Assembly: GCF_018449775.1 (NCBI RefSeq) | Contig: NZ_JAAVVB010000001.1 | Span: 620,001-684,000 of the forward strand | Direction: 5' to 3' | Length of the DNA stretch: 64,000 nucleotides | Source: Mucilaginibacter sp. dw_454 | GTDB lineage: Bacteria; Bacteroidota; Bacteroidia; Sphingobacteriales; Sphingobacteriaceae | Shown: positions 36,421 through 44,711 of the stretch, piece after piece | How the letters are laid out: every line of letters begins with the position of its first letter | Position numbering within the stretch: position 1 is the stretch's first letter | Position numbers and translations under genes: made by a program | Notes under the pieces: model-generated | Seen by the model: only the letters and a program-made list of their open reading frames with translations | What the model was told of the DNA's origin: nothing | Databases searched by the model: none

Positions 36421-37620
36421 ATGAGAAAACGTCACCTCCTTTTCTTAAGCGATGCTTTCCTGTATACGCTGAGTGCCTTTGGCGGTCCGCAGGGACATAT
36501 TGCGGTTATGCTGCGCGAGTTTGTGCAGAAGCGTAAGTATGTTACCGAAGAGGAATTAATGGAGCTAAACGCGCTGGCGCAGGTGCTGCCAGGCCCATCA
36601 TCAACCCAAACCTTAGTGGGCATAGCCTGGAAGGTGGGCGGACTGTGGTTAGCTCTCGCGACGTTTTTATTATGGATCTTACCCTCGGCAGCCATTATGT
36701 GCGCCGCGGCTATCAGCTACAAGATGTTTGCCGAGAGGGGTAGAGTAGCAGATATACTGAAGTTTATTCAGCCTATGGCCGTGGGTATTGTGGCGTATGC
36801 TACTTACACGTTTGCTAACAAGTTTTTGAAGACGCGGGTTAGCACCATGCTGGCAATCGGCTCTTTCATTGTTACGCTGATCCTGCAGAATGCCTATGCC
36901 TTCCCGATATTGATTATGCTGGGCGGCATCGTATCCTCTGCGTTGGAAACGCAACCGCAAGAGAACGAGCTGCGTGTTAAGCTCTTTGCTAATACCAACC
37001 CTAATAAGGTGATGTACTTTGTGGGTGTGTTACTGGCATTCGCTGCGCTGGGTGCTATCATTAATCGTACATCGCCGTTTAGTTTGCCGATACGTTTGTT
37101 CGAGAACTTCTACCGTAATGGTATCCTGATCTTCGGTGGGGGGCAGGTGCTGGTACCGCTCATGTACACAGAGTTTGTGGAGGTTAAGCATTACCTCACC
37201 GGCGCCGAGTTTCTATCCGGCTATGCCTTGCAGCAAGCACTGCCGGGGCCTACATTCTGCTTTACTTCATTCTTAGGCGGGGTAACGATGGGCAATCAAG
37301 GTTATGGTGTAGGCGGGCAGATCATTGGTAGCTTGATCGCTGTTATCGGTATCAACTCGCCCGGCTTGATCCTGATCCTGTTTATTGTGCCCTTTTGGGA
37401 GGACCTGAAGAAGATAACGCGGATCAAGAACTCCTTGAGTGGTATCAACGCCGTAGCTGTAGGCTTTATGGCGACGGCACTCATATTACTAACCAAACCC
37501 TTCGGCCTAAACTGGATGGCCTATGCAATCATGATCTGCACGTTCTTGCTGCTGCAGTTCACTAAGATTAAAACGCCTTTTGTGATATTGATAGGGGTAG
37601 CGCTGGGGCTGATCTTTTAG
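36421..37620 (+). CDS. Chromate transporter (ChrA family, fused two-domain form)
   Basis: A long-chain CHR protein of 399 residues with two homologous halves. The first half (1-190) has FGGPQGHIAVMLREFVQKRKYVTEEELMEL-type features and LAQVLPGPSSTQT. The second (about 210-395) repeats the pattern with FGGGQVLVPLMYTEFVE and YALQQALPGPTFCFTSF. About ten membrane helices. Known ChrA proteins export chromate. Many genomic ChrA members have no proven substrate, so the chromate role is by family. There is no ChrB regulator nearby. It starts directly after the repeat at 36341. Confidence 0.9.
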   Translation: MRKRHLLFLSDAFLYTLSAFGGPQGHIAVMLREFVQKRKYVTEEELMELNALAQVLPGPSSTQTLVGIAWKVGGLWLALATFLLWILPSAAIMCAAAISYKMFAERGRVADILKFIQPMAVGIVAYATYTFANKFLKTRVSTMLAIGSFIVTLILQNAYAFPILIMLGGIVSSALETQPQENELRVKLFANTNPNKVMYFVGVLLAFAALGAIINRTSPFSLPIRLFENFYRNGILIFGGGQVLVPLMYTEFVEVKHYLTGAEFLSGYALQQALPGPTFCFTSFLGGVTMGNQGYGVGGQIIGSLIAVIGINSPGLILILFIVPFWEDLKKITRIKNSLSGINAVAVGFMATALILLTKPFGLNWMAYAIMICTFLLLQFTKIKTPFVILIGVALGLIF

Positions 37621-37924
37621 ATCCCTAACCCCCTGATGGGGAATGATAGGCGGTTGCTGTTTTGTTTCACGTGTGTATGTAACAGATGAAACAAGTGAAA
37701 CAGTAAAGTTGATTAATTGGCTGATTATTATATACTTATAAAAATAAAGTGAAACAGAATGAAACAGTAAAAATGACTTTTAGGTATTTTTTTGTTTCAC
37801 GCTTGTTGCGATAAAAGTATTTGTCTGTAAGCAGAATGCGGGCTAACTTCTACCAATGGTAGGCTTTTAATAAAAGCCTTTATAAAGCGTTAAATGTTAA
37901 CTTTATAATCTAAACATCACTATA
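37621..37924. other. 304-base gene-free stretch after the chromate transporter
   Basis: It contains a fragment CCCTAACCCCCTGATGGGG like the CCCCTCT repeat, the second GTTTCA element (37659-37800), and a hairpin AGGCTTTT-AAT-AAAAGCCT (37861-37879) 46 bases before the serine hydrolase gene. No gene is seen. Confidence 0.6.
37659..37800. repeat. 142-bp GTTTCA element, copy 2 (inverted)
   Basis: The reverse complement aligns end to end with 8050-8191 at the same length of 142 bases. The conserved blocks are GTGAAACAAAA at one end, TTTTTACTGTTTCATT, GTTTCACTTGTTTCAT, and CACGTGAAACAAAAC at the other. Confidence 0.82.
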
Positions 37925-39256
37925 ATGCGCCAAAAAACAGTTAATTTGTTATTGCTCTTTATTTTCTTACAGGGTGCGGCTTGTGCACAAAACTTTAATA
38001 AAGCAAAGTTAGATAGCTTTCTCGTTGCGCTGAATGCGCACAACCAAAACATGGGCAGTATGACAATAGCTGTTGATGGTAAGGTTATTTATCAAAAGGC
38101 CGTTGGTTACAGCCAGGTGAATGGGACTTTAAAAACACCGGCAACCATTAACACCAAATATCGGATAGGTTCCATTAGTAAGATGTTTACCGCCACCATG
38201 ATCTTTCAATTGATTGATGAAGGTAAGCTTAACTTTGATACACCCCTGGCTTCTTTTTTCCCGCAACTTCCCAATGCCGGAAAGATTACGATAAGCGAAA
38301 TGCTCGACCATCGCAGCGGCCTTCATAACTTTACCAATGATTCGCTTTATCACACTTATATGGGCAAACCTATGTCTCAAGCTGACATGACCGGCATTAT
38401 TGCCAAAGAGAAATCTGATTTTGAACCGGACACAAAGGCGGAGTATAGCAATACTAATTTTTTACTGCTGGGTTATATCATTGAAAAGCTGACCGGTGAA
38501 ACTTATGCGCAAGAGTTGAAAAAACGCGTTACTTCAAAAATAGGTTTAACAAATACTTATTACGGCACTAAAGCCAATCCGGCTAAAAACGAAGCTTACT
38601 CTTACACCTACGCTGGGCAATGGACCCAAATGCCCGAAACCGACATGAGCATCCCGGGTGGGGCAGGTGCTATTGTATCCACGCCCGCCGATCTTGTTAA
38701 ATTTATAGACGCCCTTTTTGCAGGAAAGTTGATTAACCCGGCAAGCCTACAGTTGATGAAGACAATGAAAGATAATTTTGGTATGGCCATGTTTGTTATG
38801 CCTTTTTATGAGAAAAAAGGGTATGGCCACGGTGGGAGTATTGATGGATTCACCAGTTTACTGACCTATTTTCCGGAAGACAAGCTGGCGATAGCCTATA
38901 CTTCTAATGGAGCGCGATATTCAAATAATGATATATGTATAGGTGCGTTAAGCATTTATTTTAATAAACCTTACACCATCCCCGAGTTTAAAGAAATTAC
39001 CCTTACTACTGCCCAACTTGATAAATATCTGGGTCATTACGCTAGCGAGCAAATGCCGCTAAAGATTGCCATAACTAAAAACGGGACTACATTATTTGGG
39101 CAAGCTACCGGTCAGCCCGCTTTTCCGCTTACTGCCGAAGGCGATGATAAATTTTCGTTTACCAGAGCAGGTGTTAACATAGCATTTGAACCCGCTAAAA
39201 AGACATTCACTTTAATACAAGGCGGAAAAACCTATCTTTTCACTAAAACGGATTGA
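37925..39256 (+). CDS. Serine hydrolase, class C beta-lactamase family
   Basis: A secreted penicillin-binding-like serine hydrolase of 443 residues. The N-terminus is a signal peptide (VNLLLLFIFLQGAACAQ). The catalytic domain (about 25-340) has the SxxK motif in SISKMFTA near residue 86, Tyr in EYSNTNF near 172, and the third-box HGGS near 296. The C-terminal part (about 355-440) is a lipocalin-like beta extension seen in many such esterases (DUF3471-like). The true substrate could be peptidoglycan peptides, D-amino-acid peptides or esters, and sequence does not decide. It is convergent with the NHL protein gene, with a palindrome between them. Confidence 0.88.
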   Translation: MRQKTVNLLLLFIFLQGAACAQNFNKAKLDSFLVALNAHNQNMGSMTIAVDGKVIYQKAVGYSQVNGTLKTPATINTKYRIGSISKMFTATMIFQLIDEGKLNFDTPLASFFPQLPNAGKITISEMLDHRSGLHNFTNDSLYHTYMGKPMSQADMTGIIAKEKSDFEPDTKAEYSNTNFLLLGYIIEKLTGETYAQELKKRVTSKIGLTNTYYGTKANPAKNEAYSYTYAGQWTQMPETDMSIPGGAGAIVSTPADLVKFIDALFAGKLINPASLQLMKTMKDNFGMAMFVMPFYEKKGYGHGGSIDGFTSLLTYFPEDKLAIAYTSNGARYSNNDICIGALSIYFNKPYTIPEFKEITLTTAQLDKYLGHYASEQMPLKIAITKNGTTLFGQATGQPAFPLTAEGDDKFSFTRAGVNIAFEPAKKTFTLIQGGKTYLFTKTD

Positions 39257-39295
39257 TATAGGCAATAAACACTACAAGGTTAGCAAATAAAAAGG

Positions 39296-39409
39296 TGTCA
39301 TCTTGAACGATAGTGAGAGATCTATACACGAGTTATTCTTGAAGCTTAGCGTGTGTATAGAGTTTCCGCTGCGCTCAAGAGCGTAGTTATCCCGCTGGAA
39401 GAAATGACA
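39296..39409. repeat. TGTCATCTTGAACGATAGTG imperfect palindrome
   Basis: The ends are TGTCATC and AATGACA. It shares GTGAGAGATCTATACACGAGTTA with the repeats at 45707 and 46576 but has a longer, altered middle. It lies between convergent genes. Confidence 0.72.
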
Positions 39410-39434
39410 AGATAGTTAAACAACACCGCGCGGA

Positions 39435-39466
39435 TTGTTGGTGATAACACCAACGACGGCCAAGAG
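39435..39466. repeat. GGTGATAACACC hairpin repeat, single-arm copy
   Basis: TTGTTGGTGATAACACCAAC followed by GACGGCCAAGAG. It is the right-hand arm of the nested-hairpin family, without the left arm. Confidence 0.8.
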
Positions 39467-39487
39467 TAATAAAGCCTTGATTATATG

Positions 39488-41170
39488 TTATCGCAACAAA
39501 GTGATACTACCCGATTTTGTTTGTTTTGTTCCAGACTCATATCGATAAGTCGCTATATAGTAATATACACCTACGGGGCAGTTGTGTTCCTTATAATTAC
39601 CTTTCCAACCTTGTGTCATACTTTTTGAAGCAAACAGCAGGCTGCCATACCGATCATAAATTAGTAGGTTATAATTTAGTGGCGGCGTAGCATATATCGG
39701 TTTAAATTCGTCATTTATGCCATCTCCATTGGGCGTAAAGGTATTCGGCAATTCAAAATATCCCCCCGGTGTCACAGGAGCTCCGGAGGTGCTGCAATCT
39801 ATCATGTTTATGTCGGCATTGGCCGCTGCACTTTTGCCGCCACTGTACACCGTTACGCTAACGGTATATTTGCCTGCAGCAGCAAAACTAAATTGCGGAG
39901 AGGTTTCTATTGAAGTGTTGCCGGTATCTCCAAAACTCCACCTGGCCGAATCAATAACATAGGCCGCCGTCAATTTGAAAGAGGTTGCTTTTTGCGTACA
40001 GGTGCCGGTATAATCAATTTTTGGGGGACCTAAGGGCGCGACAATGATTTTCCTGACACGGGAACTCCCCGCATCTCCTATAAACATATTTCCGTCATTG
40101 TCAAACACGGTTCCTCTTGGAGCCATACCCGCCTTAAGTGGGGGGCCGCCATCACCGCTGTAATCAGGACTGCCATTGCCTGCAAAAGCATTTATGATGC
40201 CGGTAGAGACGTCAATTTTGCGCACCTGGTAACTTGATCTGTTATTTGCGCCGTCGCACACATAGATATTACCCGCATCATCAAGCGATAACGACCACGG
40301 AGCGTATATTTGTGCATTTACCGCAGGTCCACCATCTCCGCCAAACCCTTCCTCACCATTTCCGGCGACCGTGCTGATGATACCGGTTTTTGAATTGATC
40401 TGACGTATACGGTTGTTGACAAAATCAGCAAAAATAACGTCCCCGGATTTATTAATGGCAATACTGCCCGGAGCAAATAGTCTGGCATCCACTGCGGGTC
40501 CGCCATCTCCGCTAAAGCCCGCATAGCCTGGTGGGTCGCTTCCCGCCACTTTTGTAATAATCCCGGAGCCGGCGTCTATACGGCGAATGCAGTTGTTATT
40601 GAAATCAGTAAAATATAAATCATCGGCTTTGTCAAAAGCAATGGCAAATGGCTCAAATAACAAAGCGTCTTTGGCAGGCCCTCCGTCGCCCCTATAGCCG
40701 TTAATAATATTCCCGTTCCCTGCTATAGTTGTTATTATACCGCTAACTGCATCCACCCGGCGAATGCAGTTATTCCAATAATCAGCTATAAAAAGGTTAT
40801 CATGTGAATCGAAAGCAATCCCTCGAGGTTCGTTCAAACTAGCCGAAGTAGCCGGGCCGCCATCACCAGTATAGCCCATTTTTGTATTGCCGGCAACTGT
40901 AGTAATAATACCTGTTTTCGCATCTATCTTTCTTACAGTGTAATACGCCCCGCCTTGCGAAATATAGATATTACCTTTGGAATCGGCCGCTATATATTGC
41001 GGACTGATCTGGGCCTGGATCGCAGGTCCGTTGTCGCCGTTGTAATTAGGATTGCCGTTGTTTCCAGCACCGTCGTATCCGTTGCCTGCATAAGTTGAAA
41101 TTACTTGTGCATTGACTACCTGCATCAGCAAAACAAGCCACAGGTATAAAAAAACGGCAATTTTTTTCAT
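39488..41170 (-). CDS. NHL-repeat protein with PKD-like and type IX (type B) sorting domain
   Basis: A secreted protein of 560 residues. It has a signal peptide (KKIAVFLYLWLVLLMQVVNAQ). NHL-type six-bladed propeller repeats fill about 22-380, each around 55 residues with the cycle AGNG...GDGGPA...L..P.GIA.D..GN.YIAD, at least six of them. A PKD-like domain (about 390-465) has DSARWSFGDTGNTS. The C-terminal gliding-CTERM/CHU_C domain (about 475-560) starts PNTFTPNGDGINDEF, and the Type IX secretion type-B signal ends the protein. It is probably exported across the outer membrane and attached or released. Ligand unknown. It lies in the repeat-dense accessory region. Confidence 0.92.
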   Translation of the reverse strand: MKKIAVFLYLWLVLLMQVVNAQVISTYAGNGYDGAGNNGNPNYNGDNGPAIQAQISPQYIAADSKGNIYISQGGAYYTVRKIDAKTGIITTVAGNTKMGYTGDGGPATSASLNEPRGIAFDSHDNLFIADYWNNCIRRVDAVSGIITTIAGNGNIINGYRGDGGPAKDALLFEPFAIAFDKADDLYFTDFNNNCIRRIDAGSGIITKVAGSDPPGYAGFSGDGGPAVDARLFAPGSIAINKSGDVIFADFVNNRIRQINSKTGIISTVAGNGEEGFGGDGGPAVNAQIYAPWSLSLDDAGNIYVCDGANNRSSYQVRKIDVSTGIINAFAGNGSPDYSGDGGPPLKAGMAPRGTVFDNDGNMFIGDAGSSRVRKIIVAPLGPPKIDYTGTCTQKATSFKLTAAYVIDSARWSFGDTGNTSIETSPQFSFAAAGKYTVSVTVYSGGKSAAANADINMIDCSTSGAPVTPGGYFELPNTFTPNGDGINDEFKPIYATPPLNYNLLIYDRYGSLLFASKSMTQGWKGNYKEHNCPVGVYYYIATYRYESGTKQTKSGSITLLR

Positions 41171-41279
41171 CTATAATTAGTACCGCGCTAAATATAGAAT
41201 AATAATTTAAAAAGGCGGCTGCCACGACGTCTCTGGGTTACCCTCGAAAGGTAGAAAGGTCGAAATTTTTTTTGCGCCT

Positions 41280-41365
41280 TTGTTGGTGTTGTCACCTACA
41301 AGGGCTATTAGTCTTACTATCATTATCATCCGTGCGGGTTGTGGTGATAACACCGACAACGGCCA
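41280..41365. repeat. GGTGATAACACC nested-hairpin repeat, full copy (diverged)
   Basis: Left arm TTGTTGGTGTTGTCACCTACAA, middle with TTACTATCATTATCATCCGTGCGG, right arm TTGTGGTGATAACACCGACAACGG. Arms are mutual inverted repeats and each arm is a small hairpin. In the 249-base gap before the BNR gene nothing else is visible except a weak hairpin near 41382-41412. Confidence 0.8.
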
Positions 41366-41420
41366 TTTGACAAATTATTTTAAACACAGCAATAAACATT
41401 ATTGCTGCGTTTGGATCTTT

Positions 41421-42512
41421 TTAACATCCTTTATTTGGTAGCACATAAATCACGTTGCCTGCAACAGATAAATTGAAGCCATAATTTTTTATATCAGGAA
41501 GTGATATTTTTTTCCATGTTTTGCCCATGTCGCCCGACCTGAAGATACCATCTGAACCGCCGCATATCAAATATTTACCCATTTGTTTAATTGATGAAAT
41601 ATTCGAAGTGGATTTAGTTACGCCTATTTTTTTCATTAATAAACTGTACCAGGAAGGTTGAAGCTCTTCGCCTATAACATTCCAGGTTTTTCCATTATCC
41701 TGTGAAATGTGTATACTGTTTGTTTGGGTTATTGCGTTGTAGATGATAGCAGCAAATCCCCCATCTATATGTTCCACAGCTATGCCGGTGCCTCCTTCAC
41801 TAAGCACACGATCCCAGGTTTGACCATCATCGGTCGATTTTAATATTCCATAGTTGCTGGTAGTCATTAGTACACCGTCCGACTCTGCTAATTTCAAGCT
41901 ACCGTCTCCAACATGCACTTGTTCCCAGGTTTTTCCACTGTTGGCAGATCTAAAAAGGCTGTTGTTGGAGCCAATGAAAACTGTGCCCCCGGCAGTTTCA
42001 AAAATGGTGCGTACTTCCCGCTCTTTAAAATTCTTGTACATCCAATCTATCGTTCTGTCCAGGCGTACGGCTTGCTCTTGAAAATCAGTATATATGGGCG
42101 ACCAATTATTTATTCCGTTTATTTTTTGTAAAAATTGCCCCCTGAAATTATAGGCAATTATTCCATTCTTGACAGGGGTAATGTTACGCTGGGCACCAGG
42201 GAAAATATCTTTTGTCCAAAGAAGATTTGTAGAATTTGGCTCATTGTGATAAACGCCATTTCCGGCACGTAAATATAGCCCACGGTCATTTGCAAATAAA
42301 CCAGCTCCCCCCACACCTGTTTTCTGCAATCCTTCAGGGAGTCCTTCGCTAATGTCCTGCCATGTTTGTCCGCCATCAGCAGATTTAAAAATGATGTTGG
42401 CAATAGCCGGTGATTTGCCTTCTTTTATTGGGTTCTTTTCTTTTAGCGCAAAAGAATTTAGCAGAACTAACACCAGCAAGATAGCCGGAACAAATACAAA
42501 TAATCTTTTCAT
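41421..42512 (-). CDS. Secreted BNR/Asp-box propeller protein
   Basis: About 363 residues with a signal peptide (KRLFVFVPAILLVLVLLNSFA). Five or more Asp-box (BNR) repeats follow the pattern S.D.G.TW: SADGGQTWQDI, SANSGKTWEQV, STDDGQTWDRV, SQDNGKTWNVI and SGDMGKTWKKI. This makes it a sialidase-like or YCF48-like propeller, but I see no sialidase catalytic Arg triad or FRIP motif, so a glycosidase function is not supported. The longest frame starts at 42581. I prefer the ATG at 42512 because it begins the signal peptide. Other members bind or act on carbohydrate. Here the role is unknown. It lies in the accessory region, with the lipocalin-like protein gene upstream on the same strand. Confidence 0.85.
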   Translation of the reverse strand: MKRLFVFVPAILLVLVLLNSFALKEKNPIKEGKSPAIANIIFKSADGGQTWQDISEGLPEGLQKTGVGGAGLFANDRGLYLRAGNGVYHNEPNSTNLLWTKDIFPGAQRNITPVKNGIIAYNFRGQFLQKINGINNWSPIYTDFQEQAVRLDRTIDWMYKNFKEREVRTIFETAGGTVFIGSNNSLFRSANSGKTWEQVHVGDGSLKLAESDGVLMTTSNYGILKSTDDGQTWDRVLSEGGTGIAVEHIDGGFAAIIYNAITQTNSIHISQDNGKTWNVIGEELQPSWYSLLMKKIGVTKSTSNISSIKQMGKYLICGGSDGIFRSGDMGKTWKKISLPDIKNYGFNLSVAGNVIYVLPNKGC

Positions 42513-42635
42513 TTTTTTAAATTTTAAGTAAAATATATTGGTTAAGAGTAGCAGAAAGTACGCGACGGGAACAATATCCAATCAGTTTTAAATCGTTAGC
42601 ATGGTTGTACCTCAGCGTCGTTTATAATTCACGCC

Positions 42636-43232
42636 TTAGAAGCGGTAATCCGCAGCCTGTTGTTTGTCGTACACCAGCGTCATGCTATTCCCGCCGGAGT
42701 TTGAGTGTGATTTGACCTGGACAGCCATAGACTTTCCATCATTAATCAACGTCCAAACCTCTGTTACTTTAATAGCCTCCGCCTCAACATTTGTATTGAA
42801 TGTATGAAGGGGGCTAACCGGGTTTGTCATTGTTCTGGCCGAGTTAACAGTCATAGTCCGGCCATCATCAGACCACCTTGCGGTAGATTCGTCCCTTGGG
42901 TTTCCGACATAAGTGGCCTCCCTTTTTTTACCGTCGAACATCAGTTTCTGTTGATTTGTAACCAGCGCCCCATCAGGAGACAGACTTTCTACTTCGACAG
43001 TTAGAAAATCTTTGTATCCGATTATTTTCATGGTTTTAGATCTCATGCGATCGTTCCCGAATATGCACAGCGGAAACTGTTCAACAAGCTGACTTTTCGA
43101 TTTATTAAATTTCCATTCACCAGAAAAGTTAGCGCGATTGACGCTTTTCTTTTGCTGAGCCTGTACGGTAAAATAAATTACTCCTGTAAGCAGAATAATC
43201 AGGCAGGGCAAAACGTTTCTTTTATTTTTCAT
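42636..43232 (-). CDS. Secreted lipocalin-like hypothetical protein
   Basis: 198 residues. A signal peptide (NVLPCLIILLTGVIYFTVQA) is followed by RANFSGEWKFNKSKSQL, an opening seen in lipocalin-like or YceI-like small barrels, then alternating strands (TVEVESLSPDGALVTN, KREATYVGNPRDESTARWSDDGRT). I cannot name the family with confidence. It is upstream of the BNR gene on the same strand, 123 bases apart, and divergent from the membrane regulator at 43334 by about 100 bases, which makes it a candidate target of that regulator. Confidence 0.7.
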   Translation of the reverse strand: MKNKRNVLPCLIILLTGVIYFTVQAQQKKSVNRANFSGEWKFNKSKSQLVEQFPLCIFGNDRMRSKTMKIIGYKDFLTVEVESLSPDGALVTNQQKLMFDGKKREATYVGNPRDESTARWSDDGRTMTVNSARTMTNPVSPLHTFNTNVEAEAIKVTEVWTLINDGKSMAVQVKSHSNSGGNSMTLVYDKQQAADYRF

Positions 43233-43333
43233 ATCCTAATCAATTGGTTCAGCAAAATTACTTTGATATTTTCGGCTTGAAGGATTGGGATTGTAAATAA
43301 AAATGTAAACTTTGTAAATAAAAACTTGACAAT

Positions 43334-44227
43334 ATGGTTCTTAGCCGAAATTTGCTCTCCGGGAAACGCAAGTACCTGTTCGGGTTGCTATTACTCTCGT
43401 TCATTGCTTTGATCTGTGCAGCTTTCAGCATGAGCGGCGATGACGACTTTGATATGGCAAGGAGGGAAGTTTTGCTGCGGAGGATAGGAGATAAACTGCT
43501 ATTACAGTCGGGCGATAGCACCTCAAGAGTGCTCCCGGTAAAAAAAATCGCCGAAAACGAATACCAGATCAGCTTTGAGAAGGAGTTTGCTTTTAAACCG
43601 GACTCGTTGGTTAACACCACCAAGCGTTTACTGGCCAAAAACCCACTATCGCGCGACTATGTGGTTAACGTGCTTAACCCCGGCAGCTCCAAAGTAGCCT
43701 ACGGCTATGCCATATCGCAAAATAAAGCAGATAATAGTATTATTCCCTGCAGAGGAAGGACGCAACCCAAAGGACGTTACCTGGTTAACGTTAAATTTAA
43801 ACCAACAGGCATAATTACTACAAAGAATGGGTATCTGCTGGGCAGCCTGCCATTGCTGGCTTTTGTTGGTTTTATTTTCTTGAGATCTGTTAAGCCGCGG
43901 AAAGCTTTAACTAACGATCAGCACACCAGGATATTCAATTTTGGTTCGGTATTGTTTGATGCGGAGAAACGCCAGTTAGTGATAAATAATAACACCATAG
44001 AGCTAACCGGGACGGAAACGCGGCTGCTGATCATTTTCGCGTTGTCGCCTAACGAGACTATAGCAAGAAGCCGGCTACAAAAAGAGATCTGGGAAGATGA
44101 GGGTGTTATTGTGGGGCGCAGCCTGGATATGTTTATATCAAAATTGAGGAAGAAATTGGAAGGTGATCCGAACACCAATATTATTGTTGTGAGGGGGAGA
44201 GGGTATAAGTTGGAGGTTGCCTCTTAA
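43334..44227 (+). CDS. Membrane-bound winged-helix regulator (reverse ToxR/CadC-like layout)
   Basis: 297 residues. A short basic N-terminus and one helix (about 14-33, YLFGLLLLSFIALICAAFSM) lead to a periplasmic domain (about 34-165). A second helix (about 166-184, YLLGSLPLLAFVGFIFL) is followed by a basic cytoplasmic linker (RSVKPRKA) and an OmpR/PhoB-type winged helix (about 200-296), with the recognition region SRLQKEIWEDEGVIVGRSLDMFISKLRKKLEG and the wing NIIVVRGRGYKLEV. There is no receiver domain and no kinase. In ToxR and CadC the winged helix is N-terminal and the sensor C-terminal. Here the order is reversed and there are two helices. It is probably a one-component envelope sensor acting on nearby genes. 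Divergent from the lipocalin-like gene, it is in the repeat-dense region. Confidence 0.88.
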   Translation: MVLSRNLLSGKRKYLFGLLLLSFIALICAAFSMSGDDDFDMARREVLLRRIGDKLLLQSGDSTSRVLPVKKIAENEYQISFEKEFAFKPDSLVNTTKRLLAKNPLSRDYVVNVLNPGSSKVAYGYAISQNKADNSIIPCRGRTQPKGRYLVNVKFKPTGIITTKNGYLLGSLPLLAFVGFIFLRSVKPRKALTNDQHTRIFNFGSVLFDAEKRQLVINNNTIELTGTETRLLIIFALSPNETIARSRLQKEIWEDEGVIVGRSLDMFISKLRKKLEGDPNTNIIVVRGRGYKLEVAS

Positions 44228-44234
44228 TTATATA

Positions 44235-44304
44235 GCTACCGCGAGCGTCCCACTTGTGGTAAATTAAAAAGCCTAAATTCCACAAGCGGGACGCTTGCGG
44301 TAGC
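44235..44304. repeat. GCTACCGCGAGCGTCCC palindrome
   Basis: Arms of 25 bases at 44235-44259 and 44280-44304 pair with only two mismatches. The core reads GCGAGCGTCCCACTTGTGG opposite CCACAAGCGGGACGCTTGC. It starts eight bases after the regulator stop and may act as a terminator. Confidence 0.8.
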
Positions 44305-44445
44305 GGGGGCCATCGGGCGCACACCGAAATGATATATTATTGAACCGAAAGTAACAATTCGTTTAAAAAATCAACACAGCGTCATTGCGAGGAACGAAGC
44401 AATCTCTGCGCGCCAGGCGGATGATATTGCATACCTATTGTCCGC

Positions 44446-44532
44446 CCTTGTTGGTGTTATCACCAACAAGTATCATTGGGTTACTAGCATTACCCACCGG
44501 GCGAGTTGTTGGTGATAACACCAACAACGGCC
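44446..44532. repeat. GGTGATAACACC nested-hairpin repeat, full copy
   Basis: Left arm CCTTGTTGGTGTTATCACCAAC at 44446-44467, middle TATCATTGGGTTACTAGCATTACCCACCGG, right arm GTTGTTGGTGATAACACCAA at 44505-44524. Each arm forms TTGTTGGTG-N4-CACCAACAA, and the two arms are reverse complements of each other. It is the best preserved of the five copies. Confidence 0.88.
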
Positions 44533-44711
44533 AGGCGCAGCATTGAAATACCGTTAATCTATAAAACAAACTCATTTATCGCCAATCCAAAGCTGAGGCT
44601 ACATACTCCAAAATGGCAGCAATACGCCGGTCTCCGTGTCTAACGGTAAATAAATATTTAATTTTCAAGCATAAAAGACTAGCTTTATATTAACCATCAA
44701 CCACTTATTCA

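Larger units (their letters stand above)
44228..44711. other. 484-base gene-free stretch after the membrane regulator
   Basis: It contains a palindrome (44235-44304), a half-copy of the TGTCATT class (GCGTCATTGCGAGGAACGAAGCAATCTCTG near 44380-44409), the full nested-hairpin repeat (44446-44532), and an AT-rich region with CTAGCTTTATATTA (44680-44693) before the esterase gene. No gene is seen. Confidence 0.6.

Noticed and set aside
41421..42512. Sialidase call for the BNR protein
   Set aside because: Asp boxes are present, but I see no FRIP motif or Arg triad, so only a propeller fold is claimed.
43258..43638. Minus-strand frame of 126 codons overlapping the regulator
   Set aside because: It lies opposite the start of a well-formed regulator gene, and its protein has low complexity (Ser/Leu/Phe) and no family look. 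It is a shadow frame.
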